This document shows positions 7,489 through 15,912 of a stretch of DNA of 64,000 bases, in pieces (position 1 is the first letter of the stretch; each line of letters opens with the position of its first letter). Where the stretch lies: positions 317,668 to 381,667 of the forward strand of contig NZ_BMNI01000003.1 in assembly GCF_014646375.1 (NCBI RefSeq), given 5' to 3'. The notes under the pieces are model-generated. The model saw only the letters and a program-made list of their open reading frames with translations. It was not told where the DNA came from and searched no databases. Source of the stretch: Nocardioides phosphati. GTDB taxonomy: Bacteria; Actinomycetota; Actinomycetes; Propionibacteriales; Nocardioidaceae. A program made the position numbers and the translations under genes.

Positions 7489-9098
7489 GCACAGAAGCAC
7501 CCGAGGCCGTCGAGCTCACGGTGGAGGAGAGCCGCCGCCAGGCGATGCTCGCCAAGATCGCGCACATCGACGAGCAGAACCAGAAGGCCGTCCAGGCCGG
7601 TGGCAAGTACATCGAGCGGCACCACCAGCGCGGCAAGCTGACCGCCCGCGAGCGGATCGAGCTGCTCGTCGACGAGGGGTCGGCGTTCCTCGAGCTGATG
7701 CCGCTGGCCGGCTGGGGCTCGGAGTTCGCGGTCGGCGCCTCGATGGTGACCGGCATCGGCGTGGTCGAGGGCGTCGAGTGCATGATCGTCGCCAACGACC
7801 CGACGGTGAAGGGTGGCGCGCTCAACCCGTTCTCGCTGCGCAAGTCGTTCCGCGCGGCCGAGATCGCCGAGCGCAACTGGCTCCCGACGATCAACCTGAC
7901 CGAGTCCGGTGGCGCCGACCTGCCCACGCAGAAGGACATCTTCATCCCGGGCGGCAAGGGGTTCCGCGACCTGACCCGTGCCTCCGCGCGCAAGCAGCCG
8001 ACGATCTCGGTGGTCTTCGGCAACTCCACTGCGGGCGGCGCCTACGTCCCCGGCATGAGCGACTACGTGATCATGGTCAAGGAGGCCGCGAAGGTCTTCC
8101 TGGCCGGCCCGCCGCTGGTCAAGATGGCGACCGGCGAGGAGTCCGACGACGAGTCGCTGGGCGGCGCCGAGATGCACTCGCGCATCTCCGGCTCCTCCGA
8201 CTTCCTCGCCGTCGACGAGCACGACGCGATCCGCCTGGCGCGCCGCTGCGTGGCCCGGCTCAACTGGCGCAAGAAGGGCACCTCGCCCGACCCCACGTCG
8301 TACGCCGAGCCGGACGGTGACCCCGAGGAGCTCATCGAGCTCTTCCCCGAGGACCTCAAGGAGCCGTTCGACCCGCGCGACGCGATCCTGCGGATCGTGG
8401 ACGGCACCTCCGCGACCAACGGCACGCCGTTCGACGAGTTCAAGCCGCTCTACGGCACCGCGCTCTGCGTCGGCTGGGCGAAGCTCCACGGCCGCCCGAT
8501 CGGCATCGTCGCCAACGCGCGCGGCGTGCTGATGAGCGAGGAGGCGCAGAAGGCCGCGCAGTTCATCCAGCTGGCCAACCAGAAGGACACCCCGCTGCTC
8601 TTCCTGCACAACACGACCGGCTACATGGTCGGGGCGGAGTACGAGCAGGGCGGCATCATCAAGCACGGCGCGATGATGATCAACGCGGTCTCCAACTCGA
8701 AGGTCCCGCACCTCACGGTGATCATGGGAGCGTCCTTCGGCGCCGGCAACTACGGCATGAACGGTCGTGCCTACGACCCGCGCTTCCTCTTCACCTGGCC
8801 GTCGGCGAAGTCCGCGGTCATGGGCCCCGCGCAGCTCGCCGGCGTCATGGAGATCGTGGCCCGCGAGTCCGCGGAGAAGAAGGGCCAGCCGTGGAACCAG
8901 GAGGAGTTCGAGGGGATCAAGGCCTTCGTCATGCAGATGGTCGAGGACCAGTCGCTGCCCGAGTTCCTCTCCGGCCTCGTCTACGACGACGGCGTGATCG
9001 ACCCGCGTGACACCCGGACGGTGCTGGGCATCTGCCTCTCCGTCATCGACAACCAGCCGATCGAGGGCGCCATGAACTTCGGCGTCTTCCGCATGTGA
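7485..9098 (+). CDS. Acyl-CoA carboxylase beta subunit (carboxyltransferase)
   Basis: 537 residues, the usual size for methylcrotonyl/geranyl/propionyl-CoA carboxylase beta chains. Two crotonase-fold halves are visible: an N-half with NPFSLRKSFRAAEIAERNWLP and GNSTAGGAYVPGMSDYVIMVK, and a C-half with LFLHNTTGYMVGAEYEQGGIIKHGAMMINAV and GASFGAGNYGMNGRAYDPRF. The oxyanion-hole glycines are kept. The substrate-pocket segment that reads about HFGRIFYNQ in methylcrotonyl-CoA carboxylases is here KGFRDLTRA, so the substrate probably differs from methylcrotonyl-CoA. It forms a holoenzyme with the biotin-carrying alpha subunit encoded next. The start overlaps the preceding stop (ATGA). Confidence 0.92.
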   Translation: MSTEAPEAVELTVEESRRQAMLAKIAHIDEQNQKAVQAGGKYIERHHQRGKLTARERIELLVDEGSAFLELMPLAGWGSEFAVGASMVTGIGVVEGVECMIVANDPTVKGGALNPFSLRKSFRAAEIAERNWLPTINLTESGGADLPTQKDIFIPGGKGFRDLTRASARKQPTISVVFGNSTAGGAYVPGMSDYVIMVKEAAKVFLAGPPLVKMATGEESDDESLGGAEMHSRISGSSDFLAVDEHDAIRLARRCVARLNWRKKGTSPDPTSYAEPDGDPEELIELFPEDLKEPFDPRDAILRIVDGTSATNGTPFDEFKPLYGTALCVGWAKLHGRPIGIVANARGVLMSEEAQKAAQFIQLANQKDTPLLFLHNTTGYMVGAEYEQGGIIKHGAMMINAVSNSKVPHLTVIMGASFGAGNYGMNGRAYDPRFLFTWPSAKSAVMGPAQLAGVMEIVARESAEKKGQPWNQEEFEGIKAFVMQMVEDQSLPEFLSGLVYDDGVIDPRDTRTVLGICLSVIDNQPIEGAMNFGVFRM

Positions 9099-9109
9099 TG
9101 GGGCCCCAC

Positions 9110-11092
9110 GTGATCAATCGACTTCTGGTCGCCAACCGCGGCGAGATCGCCCGCCGTGTCTTCCGCACCTGCCGCGAGCTCGGCATCGAGACCGTCGCCG
9201 TCTTCTCGTCCGCGGACGAGGGCATGCCCTTCGTGCGCGACGCCGACGCCGCGGTGCACCTGCCCGGCAACGCGCCTGCCGAGACCTACCTGCGCGGCGA
9301 CCTCGTCATCGCGGCAGCGAAGGCCGCCGGCGCCGACGCGATCCACCCCGGCTACGGCTTCCTCTCGGAGAACGCCGCGTTCGCCCGCGCCGTCGTCGAG
9401 GCGGGCCTGACCTGGGTCGGCCCGGCCCCGGACTCCATCGAGAAGATGGGCTCGAAGATCGAGTCCAAGAAGCTCATGGAAGCCGCCGGCGTCCCGGTGC
9501 TCGGGTCGCTCACGGCCGACACCGCCACCGACGCCGACCTCCCGCTGCTCGTGAAGGCCTCGGCCGGTGGTGGCGGCCGCGGCATGCGCATCGTCAACGC
9601 CCTGGCGGACCTGCCGGGCGAGATCGAGAAGGCCTCCTCCGAGGCCGCCTCGGCGTTCGGCGACGGCACGGTCTTCGTCGAGCCCTACATCCAGACCGGC
9701 CGCCACATCGAGGTCCAGGTCATGGGCACCGCCGACGGCACGCTCGTCTTCGGTGAGCGCGACTGCTCCGTGCAGCGCCGCCACCAGAAGGTGATCGAGG
9801 AGGCCCCGGCTCCTGCGCTGCCCGACGCGACGCGGAAGGCGCTGCACGAGGCCGCCAAGGCCGCCGCCGAGGCGATCGACTACCGCGGCGCGGGCACCGT
9901 CGAGTTCCTCTACGACGTGGCGAAGGACCGCTTCTACTTCCTGGAGATGAACACCCGCCTCCAGGTCGAGCACCCCGTCACCGAGGCCGTGTACGGCGTC
10001 GACCTGGTCGCGCTGCAGATCGCCGTCGCCGAGGGCCGCTCGCTGGGCGACGTCACGATCGGTGAGCCGCAGGGCCACGCCATCGAGGTCCGCCTGTACG
10101 CCGAGGACCCGGCCCACGGCTACCAGCCGCAGTCCGGGCGGATCACGCGCTTCGAGCTGCCCGGTGTCCGGTCGGAGTTCACGACCGAGGGCCACGGCAT
10201 CCGGCTCGACTCGGGTGTCGGCGCCGGCGACGAGATCGGCACCTTCTACGACGCGATGATCGCCAAGGTGATCGCCTTCGCGCCGACCCGTGAGCAGGCA
10301 CTGCGCCAGCTCGCCGGTGCGCTCGCCAAGGCCGAGCTCCACGGCCTGACCACCAACCGCGACCTGCTGGTGAACCTGCTGCGCGACCCGGTCGTCGTCG
10401 ACGCCACCATGCACACCACGTGGCTCGATGGCGCCGACCTCGCGGTGCTCGGCGCCCCCGTCGGTGGCGCGGACGCGGTGCCGCTCTCGGGCTTCGCGGC
10501 CGCGATCGCGCTGGCCGAGCGGGCCCGCCTGGCCAGCCCCGTCCAGAGCCGGATCCCGGCGGGCTTCCGCAACGTGGTCTCCCAGCCGCAGCTCACCACG
10601 TTCCTCCGGGGCGGGTCGGACGAGGACGAGCTCGAGGTCCGCTGGTACGGCGGCCGGTCGTTCCGCTCGGCCGACCTCGACGGTGTCGTCGTCCACGAGG
10701 TGACGCCGGAGCAGGTGGTGCTCGAGGAGGGTGGCGTCCGTCGCGGCTTCCAGATCCACGTGACTGGTGACGCTGTCGACGTCGAGTCGTCGCTCGGCCA
10801 CGTCGCGCTGCGGAGGAAGCCGCGGTTCGTCGACCCGTCGAGCCAGGTCGCGGAGGGCTCGCTCCTCGCGCCGATGCCGGGCTCGGTCGTGGCCGTGCAC
10901 GCCGCGGTCGGCGACGAGGTCGCCGAGGGCCAGCCGCTGCTGGTCATGGAGGCCATGAAGATGCAGCACACCATCGCCGCGCCGTACGCCGGCACGGTCA
11001 CCGAGCTGTCCGCGACCGCGGGCCAGCAGGTCGAGGCGGGCACCGTGCTCGCCGTCGTCCAGAGCAACGAGAGCTCCGAGGAGGAGAACTGA
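9110..11092 (+). CDS. Acyl-CoA carboxylase alpha subunit (biotin carboxylase plus BCCP)
   Basis: 660 residues from the GTG at 9110 (MINRLLVANRGEIARRVF), which fits family N-termini; GTG 9095 (overlapping the upstream stop) and ATG 9098 are in-frame alternatives. Domains in order: biotin carboxylase N-domain, ATP-grasp with KASAGGGGRGMR and MNTRLQVEHPVTE, C-domain, a linker of about 130 residues, and a C-terminal biotinyl domain with the EAMKM site (Lys617). It carboxylates biotin with ATP and bicarbonate and hands CO2 to the beta subunit. The order beta then alpha and the bracketing dehydrogenases match liu/atu operons. Confidence 0.93.
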   Translation: MINRLLVANRGEIARRVFRTCRELGIETVAVFSSADEGMPFVRDADAAVHLPGNAPAETYLRGDLVIAAAKAAGADAIHPGYGFLSENAAFARAVVEAGLTWVGPAPDSIEKMGSKIESKKLMEAAGVPVLGSLTADTATDADLPLLVKASAGGGGRGMRIVNALADLPGEIEKASSEAASAFGDGTVFVEPYIQTGRHIEVQVMGTADGTLVFGERDCSVQRRHQKVIEEAPAPALPDATRKALHEAAKAAAEAIDYRGAGTVEFLYDVAKDRFYFLEMNTRLQVEHPVTEAVYGVDLVALQIAVAEGRSLGDVTIGEPQGHAIEVRLYAEDPAHGYQPQSGRITRFELPGVRSEFTTEGHGIRLDSGVGAGDEIGTFYDAMIAKVIAFAPTREQALRQLAGALAKAELHGLTTNRDLLVNLLRDPVVVDATMHTTWLDGADLAVLGAPVGGADAVPLSGFAAAIALAERARLASPVQSRIPAGFRNVVSQPQLTTFLRGGSDEDELEVRWYGGRSFRSADLDGVVVHEVTPEQVVLEEGGVRRGFQIHVTGDAVDVESSLGHVALRRKPRFVDPSSQVAEGSLLAPMPGSVVAVHAAVGDEVAEGQPLLVMEAMKMQHTIAAPYAGTVTELSATAGQQVEAGTVLAVVQSNESSEEEN

Positions 11093-12258
11093 TGAGCACC
11101 ATGTTCACTGAGCCCGAGGAGCGCGTCGCCCTGCGCGAGGCGGTCAAGAAGCTGGCCTCGAAGTACGGCCGGGAGTTCGTCGAGAAGCAGGCCCGCGAGG
11201 GCGGCAAGATGACGGAGATGTGGGCCGAGATGGGCCGCAACGGCTTCCTCGGCGTCAACCTCCCCGAGGAGTACGGCGGCGGTGGCGGCGGCATGTCCGA
11301 CCTTGCCGCGGTGCTCGAGGAGGCGTCGGCGGCCGGCGCGCCCCTGCTGATGATGGTCGTGAGCCCCGCGATCGTCGGCTCGATCCTCGCCCGCTGTGGC
11401 ACCGAGGAGCAGAAGAAGCACTGGATCCCGCAGATCGCCTCGGGCGAGGTGACCGCGGCGTTCGGCATCACCGAGGCAGACGCCGGCTCCAACGCCCACA
11501 ACATCACCACGACCGCCTCGCGCGACGGTGACGAGTGGGTGATCAACGGCCAGAAGACGTTCATCTCCGGCGTCGACGAGGCCCAGGTGATCCTCATCGT
11601 GAGCCGCACCGAGGACGCGAAGACCGGCAAGCTCAAGCCGGCCCTCTTCATGGTGCCGACCGACGCCCCGGGCTTCACCAAGCAGGTCATCCCGATGGCG
11701 TGGAAGGCCCCGGAGAAGCAGTTCACGCTCTTCCTCGACAACGTCCGCGTGCCTGCCGACGCGCTGGTCGGCGACGAGGACGGCGGCCTCTGGCAGCTCT
11801 TCGCCGGTCTCAACCCGGAGCGGATCATGGGCGCCGCGATGTCGTGCGGCATGGCCCGCTACGCGCTCGAGAAGGCGGTGGCGTACGCGAAGGAGCGCTC
11901 GGTCTGGAAGGACGCCCCGATCGGCGCCCACCAGGGCATCCAGCACCCGCTCGCCAAGGTGAAGATCGAGCTCGAGCAGGCCCGCCTGCTCTGGCAGAAG
12001 GCTGCGGCCCTCTACGACGCGGGCGACGACTTCGGCGCCGGCGAGTACGCCAACATGGCCAAGTACGCCGGCGGCGAGATCGCCTGCAACGCCTCCGACG
12101 TGGCGGTCCACACCCACGGCGGCAACGGCATGACCGAGGAGTACGGCCTGGCCAACCTCATGGTCGCCGCCCGCCTCGGCCGGATCGCCCCGGTCTCGCG
12201 CGAGATGATCCTCAACTTCGTCGCGATGCACTCGCTGGGTCTGCCGAAGTCCTACTGA
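11092..12258 (+). CDS. Acyl-CoA dehydrogenase, third and divergent copy
   Basis: 388 residues. The ATG shares a base with the preceding stop (TGATG) and has a strong GGAGGAG site upstream. Features: NLPEEYGGGGGGMSD, AFGITEADAGSN (a variant of the EPxAGSD loop), EWVINGQKTFISG, VDEAQVILIVSRTED, and NPERIMGAAMSCG with Glu243 at the isovaleryl-type catalytic position. It is clearly not part of the tandem duplication upstream. It could perform the same reaction on a shorter or saturated intermediate. It is the last gene of the operon, followed by a large hairpin. Confidence 0.9.
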   Translation: MSTMFTEPEERVALREAVKKLASKYGREFVEKQAREGGKMTEMWAEMGRNGFLGVNLPEEYGGGGGGMSDLAAVLEEASAAGAPLLMMVVSPAIVGSILARCGTEEQKKHWIPQIASGEVTAAFGITEADAGSNAHNITTTASRDGDEWVINGQKTFISGVDEAQVILIVSRTEDAKTGKLKPALFMVPTDAPGFTKQVIPMAWKAPEKQFTLFLDNVRVPADALVGDEDGGLWQLFAGLNPERIMGAAMSCGMARYALEKAVAYAKERSVWKDAPIGAHQGIQHPLAKVKIELEQARLLWQKAAALYDAGDDFGAGEYANMAKYAGGEIACNASDVAVHTHGGNGMTEEYGLANLMVAARLGRIAPVSREMILNFVAMHSLGLPKSY

Positions 12259-12267
12259 TCGTCGAGG

Positions 12268-12311
12268 TCGTCCGCCTGGGGGTCACGTCCGCGTGACGTC
12301 CGGGCGGACGA
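12268..12311. terminator. Nested hairpin between convergent genes
   Basis: Outer arms TCGTCCGCC (12268-12276) and GGCGGACGA (12303-12311) enclose an inner perfect stem GTCACG-TCCG-CGTGAC (12282-12297). It lies between the end of the catabolic operon and the convergent DUF6054 gene, so it can serve both directions. There is no U-tract, as is common in high-GC actinobacteria. Confidence 0.6.
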
Positions 12312-12330
12312 CACGGCAACCCCGGTGCCG

Positions 12331-12681
12331 TCAGGCGTCGCCCTGGCCCGGGAACGACTCGATGGCGCGCGCGGCGACGCCGAGGAAGCTGCTCTCGCTC
12401 AAGGTGTTGGCCTTGAAGAACATCGCCTGGCTCCCGCCCGTGCCGAACGCCGACACCGCGAGCTCGTCGCCGACCGCGAGGATGCTGAGGGTCAGGGCGA
12501 CCCGGTTGCCGCCGAGGGCGCCGAACCGCTCGTACGACCGCACGACCATCCGGGCATCGCCGATCCGCTGGTCGGTGCCGCCCTCGGCCGACGCGGTGAT
12601 GCTGCGGCCGAGGATCGCGGAGTCGAGGTGGGTGAGGAACTGGTCCGCGTCGCCGCGGAGCGTGTACTCGAGGTGCGCCAT
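12331..12681 (-). CDS. DUF6054 family protein
   Basis: 116 residues with the pattern I associate with DUF6054: MAHLEYTLRGDADQFLTHLDSAILGRS, then DARMVVRSYERFGALGGNRVALTLSILAVGDELAVSAFGTGGSQAMFFK. The compact alpha/beta sequence has no signal peptide or transmembrane segment, so it should be cytoplasmic. Members occur in Firmicutes and actinobacteria without known function. It stands alone, convergent with the catabolic operon and divergent from the acetyltransferase gene. Confidence 0.75.
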   Translation of the reverse strand: MAHLEYTLRGDADQFLTHLDSAILGRSITASAEGGTDQRIGDARMVVRSYERFGALGGNRVALTLSILAVGDELAVSAFGTGGSQAMFFKANTLSESSFLGVAARAIESFPGQGDA

Positions 12682-12833
12682 GGGCCGAGGCTATCCAGCC
12701 TGCCCAGCCCGGCCCGAGGCGCCGGCCGCAGCGTGCCATGAACGCCCGGGTCGCCCGGTTTCGTCGCATTCGCCGCGTGAGCCTGCCCACGAAAGTTGCA
12801 GCTCAGGGGCGGTTGCTGCCTACGGTCGAAGGG

Positions 12834-13307
12834 ATGACTCCAGCCAACAGCGCCACCCTCCGCCCTGTCCGCCAGCACGACTTCGACGCGATCGTCGAGC
12901 TCAACCAGACCGCCCTCGAAGGGGTCGGCGAGCTCGACCACGAGGGCCTTGCGCTCCTCGTCAAGCAGGCCGACCAGGCCCTCGTCGTGGAGGACGCGGG
13001 CGACATTGCCGGCTTCGTGATCACGCTGCCGCCGGGCTCGGTCTACGACTCCACGCGCTACGACTGGTTCGAGGCGCGGCTCGACGACTACGTCTACCTG
13101 GACCGGATCGTCGTCTCCCGCGCCCACCGGCGCAAGGGCGTGGCCTCGCGCCTGTACGACGCGGTCGAGGCCGATCTGCCCGTCGCCCTCGAGGTCTACG
13201 ACACCAACGAGCCGTCGCTCGCCTTCCACGAACGCCGCGGCTACCGCCAGGTCGGCGAGCTCGAGCACGCGGGCAAGACCAACCTGATGCTGCTCAAGGC
13301 CTCCTGA
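12834..13307 (+). CDS. GNAT family N-acetyltransferase
   Basis: 157 residues from the ATG at 12834, preceded by GAAGGG; the frame is open further upstream but without homology. A GNAT fold is evident: TLRPVRQHDFDAIVELN at the start, acetyl-CoA-binding motif A VYLDRIVVSRAHRRKGVASRLYDAVE (R/Q-x-x-G-x-G/A as RRKGVA), and the final LEVYDTNEPSLAFHERRGYRQVGEL. It transfers an acetyl group to an unknown small molecule or protein. It has no operon partner and is convergent with the glutathione peroxidase gene across a 15-base gap. Confidence 0.85.
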   Translation: MTPANSATLRPVRQHDFDAIVELNQTALEGVGELDHEGLALLVKQADQALVVEDAGDIAGFVITLPPGSVYDSTRYDWFEARLDDYVYLDRIVVSRAHRRKGVASRLYDAVEADLPVALEVYDTNEPSLAFHERRGYRQVGELEHAGKTNLMLLKAS

Positions 13308-13322
13308 GCGCCCGGCCGGGGT

Positions 13323-13817
13323 TCAGCGCATCCGGGCTTCGCTGAGCGCGTCCTCGATCCGGGCGGCGATCCGCTCGGGCTTCGTGGTGCTGCCGTAGCG
13401 GGCGACCACGGCGCCCTCGCCGTCGAGCAGGAACTTCGTGAAGTTCCAGCGGATCTTGCGCCCCAGCCGGCCGGGGCGCTCGCGCGTCAGCCACCGGAAG
13501 AGCGGGTGCGCGTCGGGCCCGTTGACGTCGACCTTGGCGAACATCGGGAAGTCGACGCCGTAGTTGCGCTGACAGAACGCCCCGATCTCCTCGGCCGAGC
13601 CCGGCTCCTGGCCACCGAACTGGTTGCACGGGAAGCCGAGGACGGTGAAGCCCCGGTCGCCGAAGCGCTCCTGGAGCTCCTGCAGGCCGGTCAGCTGCGG
13701 GGTGAAGCCGCACTGCGAGGCGGTGTTGACGACGAGCACCACCTGCCCGGCGTACGCCGCGAGCGGCTGCTCCTGCCCCGCGAGGGTGGTGGCGGTGAAG
13801 TCGGACAGCGTGGTCAT
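13323..13817 (-). CDS. Glutathione peroxidase family thiol peroxidase
   Basis: 164 residues. The peroxidatic Cys36 is in NTASQCGFTPQ, followed by GFPCNQFGGQEPGS with the conserved Gln70 and a possible resolving Cys64, then IRWNFTKFLLDGEG containing the catalytic Trp-Asn pair. It is a cysteine, not selenocysteine, enzyme and in actinobacteria would use thioredoxin or mycoredoxin rather than glutathione. Its start overlaps the stop of the DUF1295 gene, making it the last gene of the sigK operon. Reduction of lipid hydroperoxides would fit with the lipid-modifying enzymes before it. Confidence 0.9.
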   Translation of the reverse strand: MTTLSDFTATTLAGQEQPLAAYAGQVVLVVNTASQCGFTPQLTGLQELQERFGDRGFTVLGFPCNQFGGQEPGSAEEIGAFCQRNYGVDFPMFAKVDVNGPDAHPLFRWLTRERPGRLGRKIRWNFTKFLLDGEGAVVARYGSTTKPERIAARIEDALSEARMR

Positions 13818-14620
13818 CGGACCTCCGGGGTAGAGCGGCGTACGCCGCGGCGGGGTGGCCGCGGCACGAAGAACGAGGTGCGGGCAGCGTAGTCAGCCCA
13901 GCCCGGGCGGTCGCCCATGTGCCGCTCGAGCAGCCGGGCGCCGGTCGCGAAGACCAGGAAGTACGTCATGGCGAGCGGGCCCACGGCGGTCAGCAACGAC
14001 CACCAGGTCGTGAGCGAGACCAGCCAGACGCCCCACCAGACGCACGCGTCACCGAAGTAGTTGGGGTGGCGGGTCCAGGACCAGAGCCCGCGGTCCATGA
14101 TCCGGCCACGGTTGGCCGGGTCGGCCTTGAACCGGGCCAGCTGGGCGTCTCCGACGGCTTCGAAGGAGACGCCCAGCAGCCAGAGCGCCAGGCCGGGGAC
14201 CACAGGTCCGCGCCAGCCCGAGGTCACCGCTCCAACGGTGACCGGCAGTGCCACCAGTACCACTGCCGCGCCCTGAGTCACCCAGACCTTGAGCACCCGC
14301 TGCGCGGGCGTGGTGCCCTCGAGCATGGCCGCGTAGCGGGGGTCCTCGCCGTGACCCGCGTTGCGGCGGTGCATGTGCCACGACAGGCGCAGGCCCCAGA
14401 CGCTGACGAGGCCGGCGAGCAGCCAGGACCGCCACGGCTCACCTGAGCCGAGGAGTCCTCCGGCCACCGCCGCGGTCACGGCGACGGCTGCCAGGGCGAG
14501 GCCCCAGGTCGTGTCGACGACCGAGTAGCGCCCGGCGCGTCGCGCGGCGTACGCCGTGACGGCCATCGCCGCGGTGATGACGACGACCTGCGCTGCCAGG
14601 ACGACGAGGAGGTCCATCAC
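13814..14620 (-). CDS. DUF1295 membrane protein (steroid 5-alpha-reductase-like)
   Basis: 268 residues and seven or so hydrophobic helices. Signature parts: LRLSWHMHRRNAGHGEDPRYAAML in the middle and LWSWTRHPNYFGDACVWWGVWL near the C-terminus, the NADPH-linked region shared with steroid reductases and isoprenylcysteine methyltransferases. A lipid double-bond reductase role is suggested by the fold. The M. tuberculosis sigK locus has a DUF1295 gene (Rv0446c) between the CFA-synthase gene and sigK; here it follows two CFA-synthase genes. It is coupled to both neighbours by ATGA overlaps. Confidence 0.87.
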   Translation of the reverse strand: MMDLLVVLAAQVVVITAAMAVTAYAARRAGRYSVVDTTWGLALAAVAVTAAVAGGLLGSGEPWRSWLLAGLVSVWGLRLSWHMHRRNAGHGEDPRYAAMLEGTTPAQRVLKVWVTQGAAVVLVALPVTVGAVTSGWRGPVVPGLALWLLGVSFEAVGDAQLARFKADPANRGRIMDRGLWSWTRHPNYFGDACVWWGVWLVSLTTWWSLLTAVGPLAMTYFLVFATGARLLERHMGDRPGWADYAARTSFFVPRPPRRGVRRSTPEVR

Positions 14621-15912
14621 CAGCTCCGGACCGGCGGCAGGTCGTGCGGCTCGCCCGGACGGACCGCGAGGATCTGGTCGACACCCATGCGCCCGTCGCG
14701 GAAGGCCATCCGGCCGCCGACGAGGTAGAGCTCCCAGACGCGCATCGCCTCCTCGCCGACGAGGTCACGCAGGGCCGCGCGGTGCTCGGTGAAGTTGTCG
14801 ATCCAGGCGTCGACGGTCCACACGTAGTGCTCACGCAGCGCGTGGACGTCCCGCACCTCCAGGCCGGAGCCCTCGATCAGGTCGACGGTCGCGCCGACCG
14901 GCCGCATGTGCATGTCGGGGGCGATGAACGACTCGATGAACGGGCCACCGCCGGGGTGCCGGCCGCGCCGCGACATCTGCTGCACCAGCACGCGGCCACC
15001 GCGGCGCACGGAGCCCGCCAGCACCGCGGCGTACTCGGGGTAGTTGGCCTGGCCGACGTGCTCGCCCATCTCGACCGAGGCGACGGCGTCCCAGCGGCCG
15101 ACGACCTCGCGGTAGTCCTGCAGCAGGATCGTGACCCGGTCCTCGAGGCCGCGCTGGCGCACCTGCTCGTCGATGTAGGCCTTCTGCTCGGCCGAGATCG
15201 TCACACCGGTGACGTGGGCGCCGAACGTCTCGGCAGCATGCAGCGAGAGCGAGCCCCAGCCGCAGCCGACGTCGAGCAGGGTCATGCCCGGCTCGAGCCC
15301 GAGCTTGTGGCAGATCAGCGACAGCTTGTCGCGCTGCGCGTCGGCGAGCGTGTAGCCGGTGGTGCCCGGCGCCTTGCGCCAGTACGCCGAGGAGTACGCC
15401 ATCGTCTCGTCGAGGATCAGGCCGTAGAACTCGTTGGAGAGGTCGTAGTGGTGGCTGATCGCGGCGCGGTCGCGGAGCTTGCTGTGGAGGCGGCCGCGCA
15501 CGCGGGCCTGGGTCGCCGGCGGTGCCGGGGGACGGCCGAGCGCACCGGCGCGAGCGGCCGTGCCGAGGGCGCGGGCCAGGGCCGTGAGCCCCGGACGTCC
15601 GTCGAGGCCGCGTTGCCGGACCACCTCCCAGACATGGGTGAGGGCGTCGTCGAGGTCGTGGTGGACCTCGAGCTCGCCGGTCACGTAGGCCTGCGCGGCA
15701 CCGAGCTCGCCCGGGTGCCAGAAGATCCGGCGCAGCGCGTCGGCACTGCGGATCTCGACGAGCGGAGCGTCGACCGGGCCGGCCTCGGAGCCGTCCCAGG
15801 CACGCAGGCGGACGGGCAGCTCGCCGCCGACGACCGGCTCGAGGCCGCGCGCCAGCTCCTGGGCGATGCCGGTGCCCGCCGGGGACTGGACGGGGTGGAG
15901 CGTGGTGGTCAT
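14617..15912 (-). CDS. Cyclopropane-fatty-acyl-phospholipid synthase-like methyltransferase 2
   Basis: 431 residues from the ATG at 15912, four bases into the previous gene's stop. An N-terminal lipid-binding extension (about residues 1-130) precedes DRAAISHHYDLSNEFYGLIL and the SAM site LLDVGCGWGSLSLHAAETFGAHVTGVTIS; GEHVGQANYPEY and a HMRPVG loop follow. It transfers a methyl(ene) group from SAM to an unsaturated acyl chain of a phospholipid, giving cyclopropane, 10-methylene or methyl-branched chains; which product is made cannot be read off. It is the second of two such enzymes in a row, more divergent than a fresh duplicate. Confidence 0.88.
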   Translation of the reverse strand: MTTTLHPVQSPAGTGIAQELARGLEPVVGGELPVRLRAWDGSEAGPVDAPLVEIRSADALRRIFWHPGELGAAQAYVTGELEVHHDLDDALTHVWEVVRQRGLDGRPGLTALARALGTAARAGALGRPPAPPATQARVRGRLHSKLRDRAAISHHYDLSNEFYGLILDETMAYSSAYWRKAPGTTGYTLADAQRDKLSLICHKLGLEPGMTLLDVGCGWGSLSLHAAETFGAHVTGVTISAEQKAYIDEQVRQRGLEDRVTILLQDYREVVGRWDAVASVEMGEHVGQANYPEYAAVLAGSVRRGGRVLVQQMSRRGRHPGGGPFIESFIAPDMHMRPVGATVDLIEGSGLEVRDVHALREHYVWTVDAWIDNFTEHRAALRDLVGEEAMRVWELYLVGGRMAFRDGRMGVDQILAVRPGEPHDLPPVRSW

